34,884 bases of DNA from Noviherbaspirillum denitrificans (GTDB lineage Bacteria; Pseudomonadota; Gammaproteobacteria; Burkholderiales; Burkholderiaceae_D), in NCBI RefSeq assembly GCF_002211445.1, contig NZ_LSTO01000001.1, positions 1,191,760-1,226,643 of the forward strand, given 5' to 3'. The notes under the pieces were generated by a model that was not told the DNA's origin, made no database searches, and saw only the letters and a program-made list of their open reading frames with translations. Position numbers and translations under genes: made by a program. This document shows positions 1 to 8,437 of the stretch, piece after piece. Every line of letters begins with the position of its first letter. The stretch's first letter is position 1.

Positions 1-413
1 GCTGGTCAGGCGAAGTCTCGCAAGTCCTTGTGACAGAGGTGGGTGATTTTGTGCTGAAGCGCGCCGACGGGTTCTGGGCTTACCAGCTGGCCGTCGTGGC
101 GGATGATGCGGAACAGGGAATCACGGACGTCGTACGCGGTGCGGACCTGCTGGATTCGACGCCGCGGCAGATTTACCTGCAGCGGCTGCTGGGTGTGCCG
201 ACGCCGCGCTACATGCATGTGCCTGTGGTGAGCAATGAACTCGGTGAAAAGCTGTCGAAACAGACCGGAGCAACGGCGCTGGACATGGCGCGGCCGGTGG
301 AGGAATTACTGGCTGCTGCGCGCTTTCTCCGGCTTGGCGTGGAGCGGTGCGACTCTGTGGAAGGGTTCTGGAGGCAGGCGGTTGATGCCTGGGCCGCGGC
401 GTGGTGCCGGTGA
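1..413 (+). CDS. gluQ: Glutamyl-Q tRNA(Asp) synthetase, 3' part
   Basis: This is the C-terminal part of a GluQ-type synthetase, a short glutamyl-tRNA synthetase paralogue that attaches glutamate to the queuosine base of tRNA-Asp. The frame is open from base 3, so the gene begins before the window. The visible part contains the conserved block [10 protein letters not shown], then [29 protein letters not shown] and YLQRLLG, typical of the catalytic-core end of GluQ/GltX proteins. It ends without the anticodon-binding domain of GltX, which favours GluQ. The stop TGA is at 411-413. It faces rhlE, with a palindromic repeat between them. The identification is firm. The missing N-terminus cannot be judged. 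Confidence 0.9.
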   Translation, partial: WSGEVSQVLVTEVGDFVLKRADGFWAYQLAVVADDAEQGITDVVRGADLLDSTPRQIYLQRLLGVPTPRYMHVPVVSNELGEKLSKQTGATALDMARPVEELLAAARFLRLGVERCDSVEGFWRQAVDAWAAAWCR

Positions 414-423
414 TTGACCGAAT

Positions 424-464
424 GGTGGGTTTCGCTTCGCTCTACCTCGGCGGCCCCACCCACC
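424..464. repeat. Palindromic intergenic repeat between gluQ and rhlE
   Basis: An inverted repeat (GGTGGGT at 424-430, ACCCACC at 458-464) encloses a loop with TTCGCTTCGC. It is followed by CACCCTACG. It lies in the 68-nt gap between two convergent genes. Its form, GTAGGGTGGG...ACCCACC with a GAAGCGAA segment, resembles a dispersed GTAGGGTGGG-type palindrome that I recall from many proteobacterial genomes. It may end transcription from both sides. Only one copy is visible here, so its repeat nature is inference. Confidence 0.5.
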
Positions 465-481
465 CTACGTTCCTAGATGGT

Positions 482-1912
482 TCAACGCTTGGGAACACCG
501 CCCAGCAAGGCAGCGACCTTGGCTTTCTGCGGCTTGGAGGATGACTGGGGCGCGCCGCCGTTGTCATCCGCCTTCGTCGTCGGCGCGGACGGCTCGTACG
601 GCTTGAGGAACCACGGGTCGACCTTTTCCTTGCGCGATCCGTATGCGCCGCGTCCATATTGCGAGCCGCGACCGGCTTGGACACCGCGCTCTTCGCTCTC
701 CTCATAGCGCGGACGGCGATCCATCGAACGTGCCGGCACGAAGCCGGACAGTTGGAGGCGCGAGATGTTGTGCTTGATGAGCTTCTCGATGTCCGCAAGC
801 TGGCGCGATTCCTTGTCCGTGAACAGCGAGATTGCGTCGCCGGATGCGCCGGCACGGCCGGTACGGCCGATGCGGTGCACATAGTCCTCGGCGTTGTACG
901 GCAGGTCGTAGTTGATCACGCAGGGCAGCTCGGCAATGTCGAGGCCGCGGGCGGCGACGTCGGTCGCAACCAGCACTTCGATCGTACCCTGCTTGAACGC
1001 CTCGAGCGCCGTCATGCGCTCGGCCTGCGTCTTGTCGCCGTGGATGGCGGATGCCTTGATGCCTTCCTTCTCAAGGTGGCGGGACAGGCGGGACGCGCCG
1101 ATCTTGGTGTTGGAAAAGACGATGACCTGCTTCAGCCCGCGCTCGCGAATAATGTGCGTGACCGCATCCTTCTTCGCTTCTTCCTCGACCTTGTACAGCA
1201 CCTGGGTCACGTTATCGGCCGTCGCATTGCTGCGCGCGACCTCGATCGTCACCGGGTTCTGCAGGAAGCTGCCGGCCAGCTTCTTGATGTCCGGCGAGAA
1301 GGTGGCGGAGAACATCAGGTTCTGCCGCTGCTTGGGCAACAGGTTGATGATGCGCTGCAGGTCGGGCAGGAATCCCATGTCCAGCATGCGGTCGGCTTCG
1401 TCGAGCACGAGGATCTGGGTCTGCGACAGGTTCAGGGTCTTTTGCTGCACATGGTCGAGCAGGCGGCCAGGCGTCGCGATGAGGATTTCCACGCCGGCGC
1501 GCAATGCGACCGTCTGCGGCGCCATGTCCACACCGCCGAACACTACCGCAGAGCGCAGCGGCGTATGGCGCGAATATGCCTTGACGTTGTCGGCGACCTG
1601 GTCGGCCAGTTCGCGCGTCGGCGTCAGGATCAATGCACGCACCGGATGCCTTGCGGGTGAAGCGCTGGTACTCGCGTGCGCCAGAAGGCGCTGGATGATC
1701 GGCAGGGAGAAACCGGCGGTCTTGCCTGTCCCGGTCTGGGCGGCGCCCATTACGTCCCGTCCTTGCAGCACGATGGGAATGGCTTCTGCCTGGATCGGCG
1801 TCGGGTGGATATAACCTTGGTCGGCGAGCGCTCGCAAAATGTCGGCCGAGAGTCCGAAGTCTTCAAAACGGACGGCGGCGGTTTGCGATGTGGCTGGCTG
1901 GGTGTCTGACAT
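482..1912 (-). CDS. rhlE: DEAD-box ATP-dependent RNA helicase, RhlE type
   Basis: This is a 476-residue cytoplasmic RNA helicase that unwinds RNA duplexes using ATP. All core motifs are present in order: Q motif (GYIHPTPIQ, about 33-41), motif I AQTGTGKT (58-65), PTREL (98-102), TPGR (147-150), DEAD (171-174), SAT (202-204), the second-domain motif ARGLDI, and HRIGRTGR. After about residue 385 comes a basic, Arg/Gly/Ser-rich tail with RGSQYGRGAYGSR, typical of the RNA-binding tails of RhlE proteins. The ATG at 1912 has only a weak ribosome binding site (GAAAG). A sigma-70-like promoter lies about 80 nt upstream. The gene is monocistronic and converges on gluQ. RhlE proteins act in ribosome maturation and RNA decay; the exact role here is inferred. 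Confidence 0.93.
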   Translation of the reverse strand: MSDTQPATSQTAAVRFEDFGLSADILRALADQGYIHPTPIQAEAIPIVLQGRDVMGAAQTGTGKTAGFSLPIIQRLLAHASTSASPARHPVRALILTPTRELADQVADNVKAYSRHTPLRSAVVFGGVDMAPQTVALRAGVEILIATPGRLLDHVQQKTLNLSQTQILVLDEADRMLDMGFLPDLQRIINLLPKQRQNLMFSATFSPDIKKLAGSFLQNPVTIEVARSNATADNVTQVLYKVEEEAKKDAVTHIIRERGLKQVIVFSNTKIGASRLSRHLEKEGIKASAIHGDKTQAERMTALEAFKQGTIEVLVATDVAARGLDIAELPCVINYDLPYNAEDYVHRIGRTGRAGASGDAISLFTDKESRQLADIEKLIKHNISRLQLSGFVPARSMDRRPRYEESEERGVQAGRGSQYGRGAYGSRKEKVDPWFLKPYEPSAPTTKADDNGGAPQSSSKPQKAKVAALLGGVPKR

Positions 1913-1997
1913 AGTGCTTTCAACATTGCCCGTGGCAGGGCATCAAATTCAGATGCGGAAGCCCCGTTGGCGCCCGCGCATTAAAAAACAACCTTTC

Positions 1998-2026
1998 ATT
2001 ATACGCCTGCGCGCGTATGCTGTTGA
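1998..2026 (-). promoter_or_regulatory. Probable sigma-70 promoter of rhlE
   Basis: On the minus strand there is a perfect -10 box TATAAT (1998-2003) and a -35-like TCAACA (2021-2026, 4 of 6 matches), spaced 17 bp. Predicted initiation is near 1991, giving a leader of about 80 nt before the rhlE ATG. Confidence 0.6.
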
Positions 2027-2138
2027 TTTTTCGGGATTTCATTACGGAAATCCAGCCTTTTCCCATACGTTATTCCTGGTGCGCAGCACACATGGAAGAT
2101 AGAACAGATCGCGCACCGCGCGTTCCTGCCGAGAGCAC

Positions 2139-2165
2139 AAAAAAGCGGGGGCGAAAAACGCCCCC
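2139..2165 (-). terminator. Rho-independent terminator of the GYD gene
   Basis: Read on the minus strand, a 7-bp GC stem GGGGGCG/CGCCCCC (2147-2153 with 2159-2165) with a TTTTT loop is followed by GC and six T (2139-2144). It lies 23 nt past the stop of the GYD-domain gene. Confidence 0.85.
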
Positions 2166-2187
2166 ACCCGGATTGAGACCTCGGAAA

Positions 2188-2481
2188 TCAAGGTATTTTG
2201 GCCAGGATCGCAGCCATTTCGTCGCGCGTAAATGCACGCATGGTCTGTGACCGGACATTGCCCGTTGACGAGACCGCCAGCCCGAATGCCGTGAATGCTG
2301 CTTCGTCCTGGGCCTCGAAAGTCACCACCATGTCGTATTGCCCTTGGGTCCAGGACATTTCCTTGACCTTCACACCAAACTTGCCGGCCCCTTCACGCAC
2401 CATGTCGGCCCGCTTGACGGTGTCCTTGATCGTCCGTATTCCCTGGTCGGTGAAACTGATAAGTGCAATATAAGTCGCCAT
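2188..2481 (-). CDS. GYD domain protein
   Basis: This is a 97-residue soluble protein of the GYD family (Pfam GYD), small alpha/beta proteins with a ferredoxin-like fold and no settled function. The start MATYIALISFTDQGIR, the central GQYDMV (the GYD-like signature) and a C-terminal IAKIP-like end match the family. I chose the ATG at 2481 because AAGGA lies 9 nt upstream and the family begins with MATYI; a longer in-frame extension has no homology-like content. It has its own promoter, a leader of about 120 nt with a hairpin, and its own terminator, so it is a single-gene unit. No function can be deduced from the neighbours. Confidence 0.85.
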   Translation of the reverse strand: MATYIALISFTDQGIRTIKDTVKRADMVREGAGKFGVKVKEMSWTQGQYDMVVTFEAQDEAAFTAFGLAVSSTGNVRSQTMRAFTRDEMAAILAKIP

Positions 2482-2532
2482 GATTCTTTTCCTTGTTATC
2501 CGGTGAAAACATAGGGACCTGTGGGAAGTTGT

Positions 2533-2560
2533 CGCTGGCATCGGCCCCGAAAGGCCAGCG
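2533..2560 (-). other. Hairpin in the leader of the GYD mRNA
   Basis: The inverted repeat CGCTGGC/GCCAGCG (2533-2539 with 2554-2560) lies in the leader predicted from the promoter at 2609-2636, about 50 nt before the ATG. An alternative inner pairing GGCC/GGCC is possible. Its role is unknown. Confidence 0.45.
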
Positions 2561-2608
2561 CAGTAGACCGCCTGGAAGAGTGGACAAGATGCAACGCCGG
2601 TGCATTGC

Positions 2609-2636
2609 AGTATAGGTGGGGGATGCCGATTGTCCA
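2609..2636 (-). promoter_or_regulatory. Probable sigma-70 promoter of the GYD gene
   Basis: On the minus strand there is a -35 TGGACA (2631-2636, 5 of 6) and a -10 TATACT (2609-2614, 5 of 6), spaced 16 bp. Predicted initiation is near 2602. It lies directly after the terminator behind the tRNA gene. Confidence 0.65.
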
Positions 2637-2654
2637 GCATCGGGCAAGAATGGA

Positions 2655-2688
2655 AAAAGGGCTAGCACCGAGAGGTACTAGCCCTTTT
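2655..2688. terminator. Terminator behind tRNA-Ile2 (both directions possible)
   Basis: An 11-bp stem AAAAGGGCTAG/CTAGCCCTTTT (2655-2665 with 2678-2688) has an inner ACC-GAGA-GGT stem-loop. The A-rich 5' arm yields a T run on the minus strand, immediately after the tRNA 3' end. This closes the rpsU-yqeY-dnaG-rpoD-tRNA unit. Confidence 0.8.
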
Positions 2689-2696
2689 CGCATTTC

Positions 2697-2775
<79 letters not shown>

Positions 2776-2787
2776 AATCTTTTTGCC

Positions 2788-2808
2788 GGCGGCCCTGATC
2801 GGGCCGCC
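2788..2808 (-). other. GC-rich hairpin between rpoD and the tRNA gene
   Basis: A perfect 8-bp inverted repeat GGCGGCCC/GGGCCGCC (2788-2795, 2801-2808) has a 5-nt loop. On the minus strand it is followed by A residues rather than T, so it is not a standard terminator. It may serve as a processing or mRNA-protecting structure between rpoD and the tRNA. Confidence 0.5.
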
Positions 2809-2875
2809 TGGCTCTCCCAGCCGCCCCTAGTCGGGACGATGGTTGGGTTTCCTTCGCTACTGCCAGTTCAGCGGA

Positions 2876-5380
2876 TCAGCTTCCTTCGAGGAAGCTCTTC
2901 AGCTTGTCGGAACGGGACGGGTGACGCAGCTTGCGCAGCGCTTTAGCCTCTATTTGGCGAATGCGCTCGCGGGTGACGTCGAACTGCTTGCCCACTTCTT
3001 CCAGCGTGTGGTCGGTCGACATTTCGATGCCGAAGCGCATGCGCAGCACCTTGGCTTCGCGCGGCGTCAGCGAGTCGAGCACGTCCTTGACCACGCCACG
3101 CATCGAGGCATGCAGCGCCGCATCGGCCGGAGCCAGCGTGTTGTTATCCTCGATGAAATCGCCAAGATGCGAATCGTCGTCGTCGCCGATCGGCGTTTCC
3201 ATGGAGATCGGCTCCTTCGCGATCTTCATGATCTTGCGGATCTTGTCTTCCGGCATGTCCATCTTGACGGCCAGCGTTGCCGGATCCGGCTCGGCGCCGG
3301 TTTCCTGCAGGATCTGACGCGAGATGCGGTTCATCTTGTTGATCGTTTCGATCATGTGCACCGGAATACGGATCGTACGCGCCTGGTCCGCGATCGAGCG
3401 GGTGATGGCCTGACGGATCCACCACGTCGCATAGGTCGAGAACTTGTAGCCGCGACGGTATTCGAACTTGTCCACCGCCTTCATCAGGCCGATGTTGCCT
3501 TCCTGGATCAGGTCGAGGAACTGCAGGCCACGGTTGGTGTACTTCTTTGCGATCGAGATCACGAGACGCAGGTTGGCCTCGGTCATTTCGCGCTTGGCCT
3601 TGCGCGCCTTCATTTCGCCCGCAGCCATCTGCTTGTTGATGTTGCGCAGGTCGGGCAGCGGCAGCACGACGCGCGCCTGCAGGTCGATCAGCTTCTGCTG
3701 CAGTTCCTTGATCGCCGGGACATTACGGCCCAGGATCGCGCTGTACGAATGGTTGCCGGTGACTTCGGCATCAACCCAGTCGAGGTTGGTTTCATTGCCC
3801 GGGAAGACCCTGATGAAATGGGTGCGCGGCATGCCGCACTTGTTCACGGCTACTTCGAGGATCTGCTTCTCGATGTGGCGAACCTCATCAACCTGGCCGC
3901 GCAGCGTGTCGCACAGCTTCTCGACGAACTTGGCGGTGAAGCGGATGCCGAGCAGTTCGTTGGAGATCGTTTCCTGCGCCTTCACGTAGGGCTTGGAGTT
4001 GTAGCCTTCCTTCTCGTAGGCCTTGCGCATCTTGTCGAACTGCGATGCGATCTCGTTGAACTTGGACAGCGAGTCGCGCTTGAGCTGTTCGAGCTGTTCG
4101 GCCGAGAAGCCGGCGGCAGCACCGCTACCGCTGTTTTCCTCTTCCTCTTCTTCCTCTTCTTCCTCTTCGGCGTCTTCGTCGTCATCCTCGTCGGATGCGG
4201 CGGCTACCGGCGCACCGGAATCCTCGGAGGCGTTCGGGTCGACCAGGCCGTCGACGATTTCGTCAACCTTGATCTCGTCCTTTTCGACGCGGTCAGCCGC
4301 GGCGAGGATCTCTGCGATCGTCGTCGGGCAAGCGGAGATGGCCTGGATCATGTCCTTCAGGCCTTCTTCGATGCGCTTGGCGATTTCGATTTCGCCTTCG
4401 CGGGTCAGCAGTTCGACCGAACCCATTTCACGCATGTACATGCGGACCGGGTCGGTGGTGCGGCCGAAATCGGAATCGACGGTGGACAGCGCGGCTTCAG
4501 CGGCGGCTTCGGCGTCGTCGTCGGTGGCGACGTTGGCAACGCTGTCGGACAGCAGCAGCGTTTCAGCGTCGGGCGCCTGCTCGTAGACGGCGATACCCAT
4601 GTCGTTGAACGTGCCGATGATGCCGTCAATGGCTTCCGGATCGACAATGTTCTCGGGCAGGTGGTCGTTGATTTCCGAATACGTCAGGAAGCCGCGATCC
4701 TTGCCGAGCTTGATCAGGGTCTTGAGCTTCTGGCGGCGCTGTTCGAGCTCCTCTTCGGAGGCCTCGGTGTCGGAAGAGAACGCATCCTTCAGCAGGGCCT
4801 TTTCCTTGGCCTTGCGGTCCTTTGCCTTTGCCTTGTCGACGGCCTTCAGCTCCGCGCGCTCGACGGCGTTCAGCGCGGCGACTTCATCGTTCTCCGGCTG
4901 GAAATCCTTCGGCTTGCGGCCGCGTCGGCCGGGCACTTTGACTGCCGGCAAGACGTAGCTGGACGTGTCGATCGCCGCCAATGCTTCCGCATCGGTGGTC
5001 TGGCTGACCGCCATCACTTTGCTGTCGGACTTCGGCTCGGCCTTCGGCGCGACCTTGGCGGCCTTGCTGGCGGTCTTCGGTTCGGATTTCTTGTTCGTCA
5101 CGGGTGCTTTCAGTTTCTCGGGAGCCGTCTGGACATCGGCTCGGGATGAAGATTTGGACTTCGACGGACTTGCCTTGGTTGCCGGTTTGGGCGTAGTCTT
5201 GGCAACCGTTTTTGTCGCAGCTTTGATCGGCGTCTTTGCCTTGCTGGCTGGCGCGGCGGCAGTGGTCTTCTTCACGGCAGGCTTTGCCATCGACTTGCCC
5301 GAGGCCGATTTAGTTGCAGCCGATTTCGTTTTTTTTGCGCTTTCAGTCGTCTTCGCGGTCTTTTTCATTGCGTTTGCCAT
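2876..5380 (-). CDS. rpoD: RNA polymerase primary sigma factor RpoD (sigma-70)
   Basis: This is the housekeeping sigma factor, 834 residues from the chosen start, against 613 in E. coli. Region 1.1 is at about 215-275 ([17 protein letters not shown]), region 1.2 at about 306-345 ([20 protein letters not shown]), and an acidic insert with 11 consecutive Glu at 405-415. Regions 2.1-2.4 span about 597-672 ([39 protein letters not shown]), and region 4.2 carries the [20 protein letters not shown] helix-turn-helix (about 792-811). Residues 1-130 are almost only Lys, Ala, Thr, Ser and Pro, and 151-158 contains RGRKP. I chose the ATG at 5380 because the sequence reads [18 protein letters not shown] at 5368 and a TTG at 5509 are alternatives, and none has a strong ribosome binding site. 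Confidence 0.95.
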   Translation of the reverse strand: MANAMKKTAKTTESAKKTKSAATKSASGKSMAKPAVKKTTAAAPASKAKTPIKAATKTVAKTTPKPATKASPSKSKSSSRADVQTAPEKLKAPVTNKKSEPKTASKAAKVAPKAEPKSDSKVMAVSQTTDAEALAAIDTSSYVLPAVKVPGRRGRKPKDFQPENDEVAALNAVERAELKAVDKAKAKDRKAKEKALLKDAFSSDTEASEEELEQRRQKLKTLIKLGKDRGFLTYSEINDHLPENIVDPEAIDGIIGTFNDMGIAVYEQAPDAETLLLSDSVANVATDDDAEAAAEAALSTVDSDFGRTTDPVRMYMREMGSVELLTREGEIEIAKRIEEGLKDMIQAISACPTTIAEILAAADRVEKDEIKVDEIVDGLVDPNASEDSGAPVAAASDEDDDEDAEEEEEEEEEEENSGSGAAAGFSAEQLEQLKRDSLSKFNEIASQFDKMRKAYEKEGYNSKPYVKAQETISNELLGIRFTAKFVEKLCDTLRGQVDEVRHIEKQILEVAVNKCGMPRTHFIRVFPGNETNLDWVDAEVTGNHSYSAILGRNVPAIKELQQKLIDLQARVVLPLPDLRNINKQMAAGEMKARKAKREMTEANLRLVISIAKKYTNRGLQFLDLIQEGNIGLMKAVDKFEYRRGYKFSTYATWWIRQAITRSIADQARTIRIPVHMIETINKMNRISRQILQETGAEPDPATLAVKMDMPEDKIRKIMKIAKEPISMETPIGDDDDSHLGDFIEDNNTLAPADAALHASMRGVVKDVLDSLTPREAKVLRMRFGIEMSTDHTLEEVGKQFDVTRERIRQIEAKALRKLRHPSRSDKLKSFLEGS
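4136..4168 (-). repeat. GAA/GAG codon run in rpoD
   Basis: Thirty-three bases encode 11 consecutive glutamates as mixed GAA and GAG codons in the non-conserved region of rpoD. The tract is followed by further Asp/Glu codons. Such runs can change length by slippage in steps of three bases. Confidence 0.85.
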
Positions 5381-5700
5381 GGAATCGATACCAACTGGTT
5401 TGCTCTCGTGCGCCGAGTGAATTGCGCGTTGTTGAGCCTGATTTCCTGACTGGCTCGGCATCCGCCCGCGCGACATACCCCAGTTTTCGTTGTCCGGCTG
5501 AAAATGCAACCTGGCCAGCGAAATAACCTAAGGTCTTGAATCAAAAGCTTTAAATTATACCACAGAGAGCAATATTTCTCCATTCCAAAGGCACTTGACA
5601 ACGCAGCTCTGATTATTCTTCGACCTTAATGACGGCCGGATGTTGCATGCCGCCAGCGCAGTCAACCGACATGCGGAACAGGCAGTGCGGTTGCCGCCTT
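5381..5700 (-). other. dnaG-rpoD intergenic region (320 bp)
   Basis: This region separates dnaG from rpoD. It holds the rpoD promoter at 5554-5582 and a predicted leader of about 165 nt. No clear terminator follows dnaG; only a short GCGG/CCGC hairpin without T residues is present. On the minus strand a frame of 19 codons (MSVDCAGG...IKVEE) ends before the promoter. It has no ribosome binding site, and I do not call it a gene. Confidence 0.6.
5554..5582 (-). promoter_or_regulatory. Internal promoter of rpoD with extended -10
   Basis: The minus strand reads TGGTATAAT: a perfect -10 TATAAT (5554-5559) with an upstream TGn extension. A -35-like TGGAGA (5577-5582, 4 of 6) is 17 bp away. This allows rpoD to be expressed apart from rpsU-yqeY-dnaG, as is known for the macromolecular synthesis operon in other bacteria. 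Confidence 0.72.
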
Positions 5701-7482
5701 TTATTTTGGAGCCTGCCCCCTCCTGAGCTGCTCCTGTCTTTGCATCAGCTCGCGATATTGGGCGCGGGCCTCTTCGGTCGCAAGACCAGTCGTTGCCAGC
5801 CGCTCAAGCTCGACTTTCAATACTTGCATTTTAGTCTGCCTGACCGCCCCGGCAAGTTCGAGACGCGCCGTGTCCAGTTCCGACTCCGAATCCGCGGCAA
5901 TTTCGGCGATCAAGGCGTCAAAATCGCCGCTTTGTGCACGCAATTGCTCCGCAAGTGCCGCGAAATTGGCGTGCTCGCCCAGCGCCAGGCAGGTATCGAT
6001 CAACTGCACCATCATGTCCGCGTTGTCCGGCGCCATACGCGCAACCGCCTCGATCGCCTCCTGGTCCAGGTCGCCGGCTAGCGAAGGATGCGTGACAAGC
6101 AGGCGTATCATTTGCCGCTCAAGACCCATCGGAGGCGTCCGCTTGGTGCGCGGCGGCGCCACCTTGGTGCGCGCGACAGGCTGAGCAAGCTCGAACAGCG
6201 CCTCGATTTCGGCCGCTGTCGACTGCGTCTGCTGCGCCAGCCCACGCACGATCTGCAGGCGCAACGCCGACGGCGGCATGGCCTGCAGCAGGGGCTTGGC
6301 GTCGAATTGAGCCTTCGCCCTGCCCTCGGATGTAGCGAGATCGTTGTCGCGCGTGACTTCCCTTAGCAAGAATTGTGACAACGGCATCGCGTCGCGCACC
6401 TGCTGCTCAAAGGCTTCAGCCCCGTACTCGCGCACATAGCTGTCGGGATCGTGTTCTGGCGGCAGGAACAGGAACTTGATGGTCTTGTTATCACCCGCAT
6501 GCGGCAGGCAGGCATCAAGCGCACGCCGCGCTGCGCGCCGCCCCGCGGCATCACCGTCGAAGCTGAAGATCACGTCGTCGGTCTGGCGCAAGAGTTTCTG
6601 CACATGGGTCGGCGTACAGGCAGTGCCCAGGGTGGCAACTGCTTGCGGAAAACCCAACTGCGCGAGCGCGACGACATCCATGTAGCCCTCGGTGACCAGC
6701 ACGTAACCCGCTTCGCGGATTGCCTGTCTTGCCTCGAACAGTCCGTACAGCTCGTGGCCCTTCTGAAATAAGGGTGTTTCCGGCGAGTTCAAGTATTTCG
6801 GCTCTCCACCATCGAGCACACGCCCGCCGTACCCGATGACCTGCCCCTTGGTATTGCGGATCGGGAACATGATGCGGTCGCGGAAGCGGTCGTAGCGCTT
6901 GCGGCTGCCCCCATCCTCTTCGCTGCGGTCAATGACGAGACCAGCCTCGACAAGCGCAGGCGCGTCGTAGGACGGGAAAACGCTGCGCAAATTGTCCCAG
7001 CCGCCCGGCGCATAGCCCATGCCGAATTTCGCGGCAATCTCGCCGGTCAGGCCGCGCCCTTTGAGGTAGGCGATCGCATGCGGCGCATTGCGCAATTGCT
7101 GTCGGTAATAGTCACAGGCACGCGTCATCACCTCGGAAAGCGCGAGACTTTTCGCTTGGGATTCCGCACGCTGCGCGGGCGGGATGCGATCTTCGTCCGG
7201 CACCACCATGCCGACACCTTGCGCAAGGTCTTTGACCGCCTCGACAAAGCCGAGACCGGAATACTCGATCAGGAAGCCGATTGCCGTGCCATGCGCGCCG
7301 CAGCCAAAACAGTGGTAAAACTGCTTGGTCGGACTGACCGTGAAGCTGGGCGATTTCTCGTTGTGGAAGGGGCACAGCCCCATGTAGTTGGCGCCGCCCT
7401 TCTTGAGCTGCACGTAGCGGCCGACCACATCGACAATGTCGACGCGGTTGAGCAGGTCCTGGATGAAAGACTGCGGTATCAC
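5701..7482 (-). CDS. dnaG: DNA primase DnaG
   Basis: DnaG synthesises RNA primers for lagging-strand replication. The 593-residue protein has the N-terminal zinc-binding domain with C37, H40, C58 and C61 in CPFHNEKSPSFTVSPTKQFY...CFGC. The TOPRIM catalytic domain has the acidic motifs VTEGYMDVVAL and FSFDGDAAG at roughly 260-310. A C-terminal helicase-binding region covers the last 150 residues. The start is a GTG at 7482. It is preceded by AAGG, and the sequence MIPQSFIQDLL aligns with the start of other DnaG proteins. It is the third gene of rpsU-yqeY-dnaG-rpoD, 115 nt after yqeY. A hairpin (GCGCTT/AAGCGC at 7571-7585) lies in that gap without a T run. Confidence 0.96.
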   Translation of the reverse strand: MIPQSFIQDLLNRVDIVDVVGRYVQLKKGGANYMGLCPFHNEKSPSFTVSPTKQFYHCFGCGAHGTAIGFLIEYSGLGFVEAVKDLAQGVGMVVPDEDRIPPAQRAESQAKSLALSEVMTRACDYYRQQLRNAPHAIAYLKGRGLTGEIAAKFGMGYAPGGWDNLRSVFPSYDAPALVEAGLVIDRSEEDGGSRKRYDRFRDRIMFPIRNTKGQVIGYGGRVLDGGEPKYLNSPETPLFQKGHELYGLFEARQAIREAGYVLVTEGYMDVVALAQLGFPQAVATLGTACTPTHVQKLLRQTDDVIFSFDGDAAGRRAARRALDACLPHAGDNKTIKFLFLPPEHDPDSYVREYGAEAFEQQVRDAMPLSQFLLREVTRDNDLATSEGRAKAQFDAKPLLQAMPPSALRLQIVRGLAQQTQSTAAEIEALFELAQPVARTKVAPPRTKRTPPMGLERQMIRLLVTHPSLAGDLDQEAIEAVARMAPDNADMMVQLIDTCLALGEHANFAALAEQLRAQSGDFDALIAEIAADSESELDTARLELAGAVRQTKMQVLKVELERLATTGLATEEARAQYRELMQRQEQLRRGQAPK

Positions 7483-7597
7483 GGCGGCGCCTTGGTGGTA
7501 CGGGAGAATCCCGGGGTGTCATGCCAACGCCAGCGCGCCGGCACCCGACAACGAATATGAGGACGGGCAAGCGCTTCACAAGCGCCCGCAAACAGGC

Positions 7598-8047
7598 TTA
7601 CGCCTTGGACAATGCAGCCTTCACCTGCGCCGAGACGGCGGTCATGTCAGCGCGACCGGCCAGCTTCGGCTTGAGCACGCCCATCACCTTTCCCATGTCC
7701 TGCGGGCCTGCAGCGCCAGTAGCGGCAACCGCGGCGGCGACTTCAGCCTGGATTTCTGCGTCGGACATGGCGGCAGGCATGTAGGCAGACAGGACCTGCA
7801 ATTCCGCCTTTTCGTTGTCGGCGAGGTCCTGGCGGCCGCCGGCTTCAAACTGGGAGATGGAGTCCTTGCGCTGCTTGATCATCTTTTCGATGATGGCGAG
7901 AACGTGGGCGTCGGTCAGTTCGATACGCTCATCGACTTCCTTCTGCTTCATCGCGGCCGTCAGCATGCGGATGGTGCCGAGCTTGGCACTGTCCTTGGCG
8001 CGCATCGCGGCTTTCATGTCTTCGGTGATTTGCTCTTTCAGGCCCAT
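7598..8047 (-). CDS. yqeY: GatB/YqeY domain protein
   Basis: This is a 149-residue soluble protein of the YqeY family, which resembles the C-terminal tRNA-binding tail of GatB. Its own function is unsettled. The family pattern is visible: MKAAMRAKD near the N-terminus, LGTIRMLTAAMKQKEV, and a helical C-terminus with LSAYMPAAMSD and GKVMGVLKPKLAGRAD. The ATG at 8047 has a strong GGAGGA 5 nt upstream, which settles the start against a longer in-frame extension. It lies between rpsU and dnaG, as in many Proteobacteria, and translation and replication genes surround it. Confidence 0.92.
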   Translation of the reverse strand: MGLKEQITEDMKAAMRAKDSAKLGTIRMLTAAMKQKEVDERIELTDAHVLAIIEKMIKQRKDSISQFEAGGRQDLADNEKAELQVLSAYMPAAMSDAEIQAEVAAAVAATGAAGPQDMGKVMGVLKPKLAGRADMTAVSAQVKAALSKA

Positions 8048-8114
8048 TTTTCCTCCGGTACTTGACGGTTCCGCGCCTGCGCGCACGAACAAAATAGATG
8101 CCGAATAAAACACC

Positions 8115-8150
8115 AAAACCCGCTGCGGGCAAAAACACCGGAGCGGGTTT
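8115..8150 (-). terminator. Terminator or attenuator behind rpsU
   Basis: On the minus strand AAACCCGCT...AGCGGGTTT (8116-8124 with 8142-8150) forms a 9-bp stem followed by TTTTGGTGTTTTATT. It lies 35 nt after the rpsU stop. Partial termination here would give more rpsU mRNA than dnaG/rpoD mRNA, as known for this operon in E. coli. Confidence 0.75.
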
Positions 8151-8158
8151 CAACAGCA

Positions 8159-8176
8159 CCGCACGCAACCGTGCGG
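8159..8176 (-). other. Small hairpin directly after rpsU
   Basis: CCGCAC/GTGCGG (8159-8164, 8171-8176), a 6-bp stem with a 6-nt loop, starts 8 nt after the rpsU stop codon, just before the terminator. It may protect the 3' end of the rpsU mRNA. Confidence 0.45.
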
Positions 8177-8184
8177 CGACAAAA

Positions 8185-8397
8185 TCAGTACATCTTCTTC
8201 GGCAGTTGCTGGCTGCGGATGCGCTTGTAGTGGCGCTTCACGGCAGCGGCGAGCTTGCGCTTGCGCTCAGCGGTCGGCTTCTCGTAGAACTCGCGCGCAC
8301 GCAGCTCGGTCAGCAGACCGGTCTTTTCAATGGTGCGCTTGAAGCGACGCATGGCGACTTCGAAAGGCTCGTTTTCTTTAATGCGAATAGTGGTCAT
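8185..8397 (-). CDS. rpsU: 30S ribosomal protein S21
   Basis: S21 is a small basic protein of the 30S platform near the anti-Shine-Dalgarno end of 16S rRNA. The 70-residue product has the family length and sequence: [19 protein letters not shown], then the basic [20 protein letters not shown] segment. It is the first gene of the macromolecular synthesis operon. Its own ribosome binding site is weak (GTGAG), a common feature of rpsU. It is followed by two hairpins that probably set the ratio to the downstream genes. Confidence 0.97.
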   Translation of the reverse strand: MTTIRIKENEPFEVAMRRFKRTIEKTGLLTELRAREFYEKPTAERKRKLAAAVKRHYKRIRSQQLPKKMY

Positions 8398-8437
8398 GTA
8401 AACTCACAAACCGATGGAATTTGTAGGAAAGACGGCG

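Noticed and set aside
2788-2808. Terminator between rpoD and the tRNA
   Set aside because: The stem is strong, but no T run follows on the minus strand, so I list it only as a hairpin.
2843-5149. Long open frame on the plus strand opposite rpoD
   Set aside because: It is a mirror of the GC-rich codon pattern of rpoD on the other strand. The translation is His/Asp/Leu/Arg-rich with no domain, and rpoD is certain.
5620-5700. Short frame of about 19-29 codons (MSVDCAGG...) between dnaG and rpoD
   Set aside because: It has no ribosome binding site and is too short to test by eye. It is recorded only in the intergenic entry.
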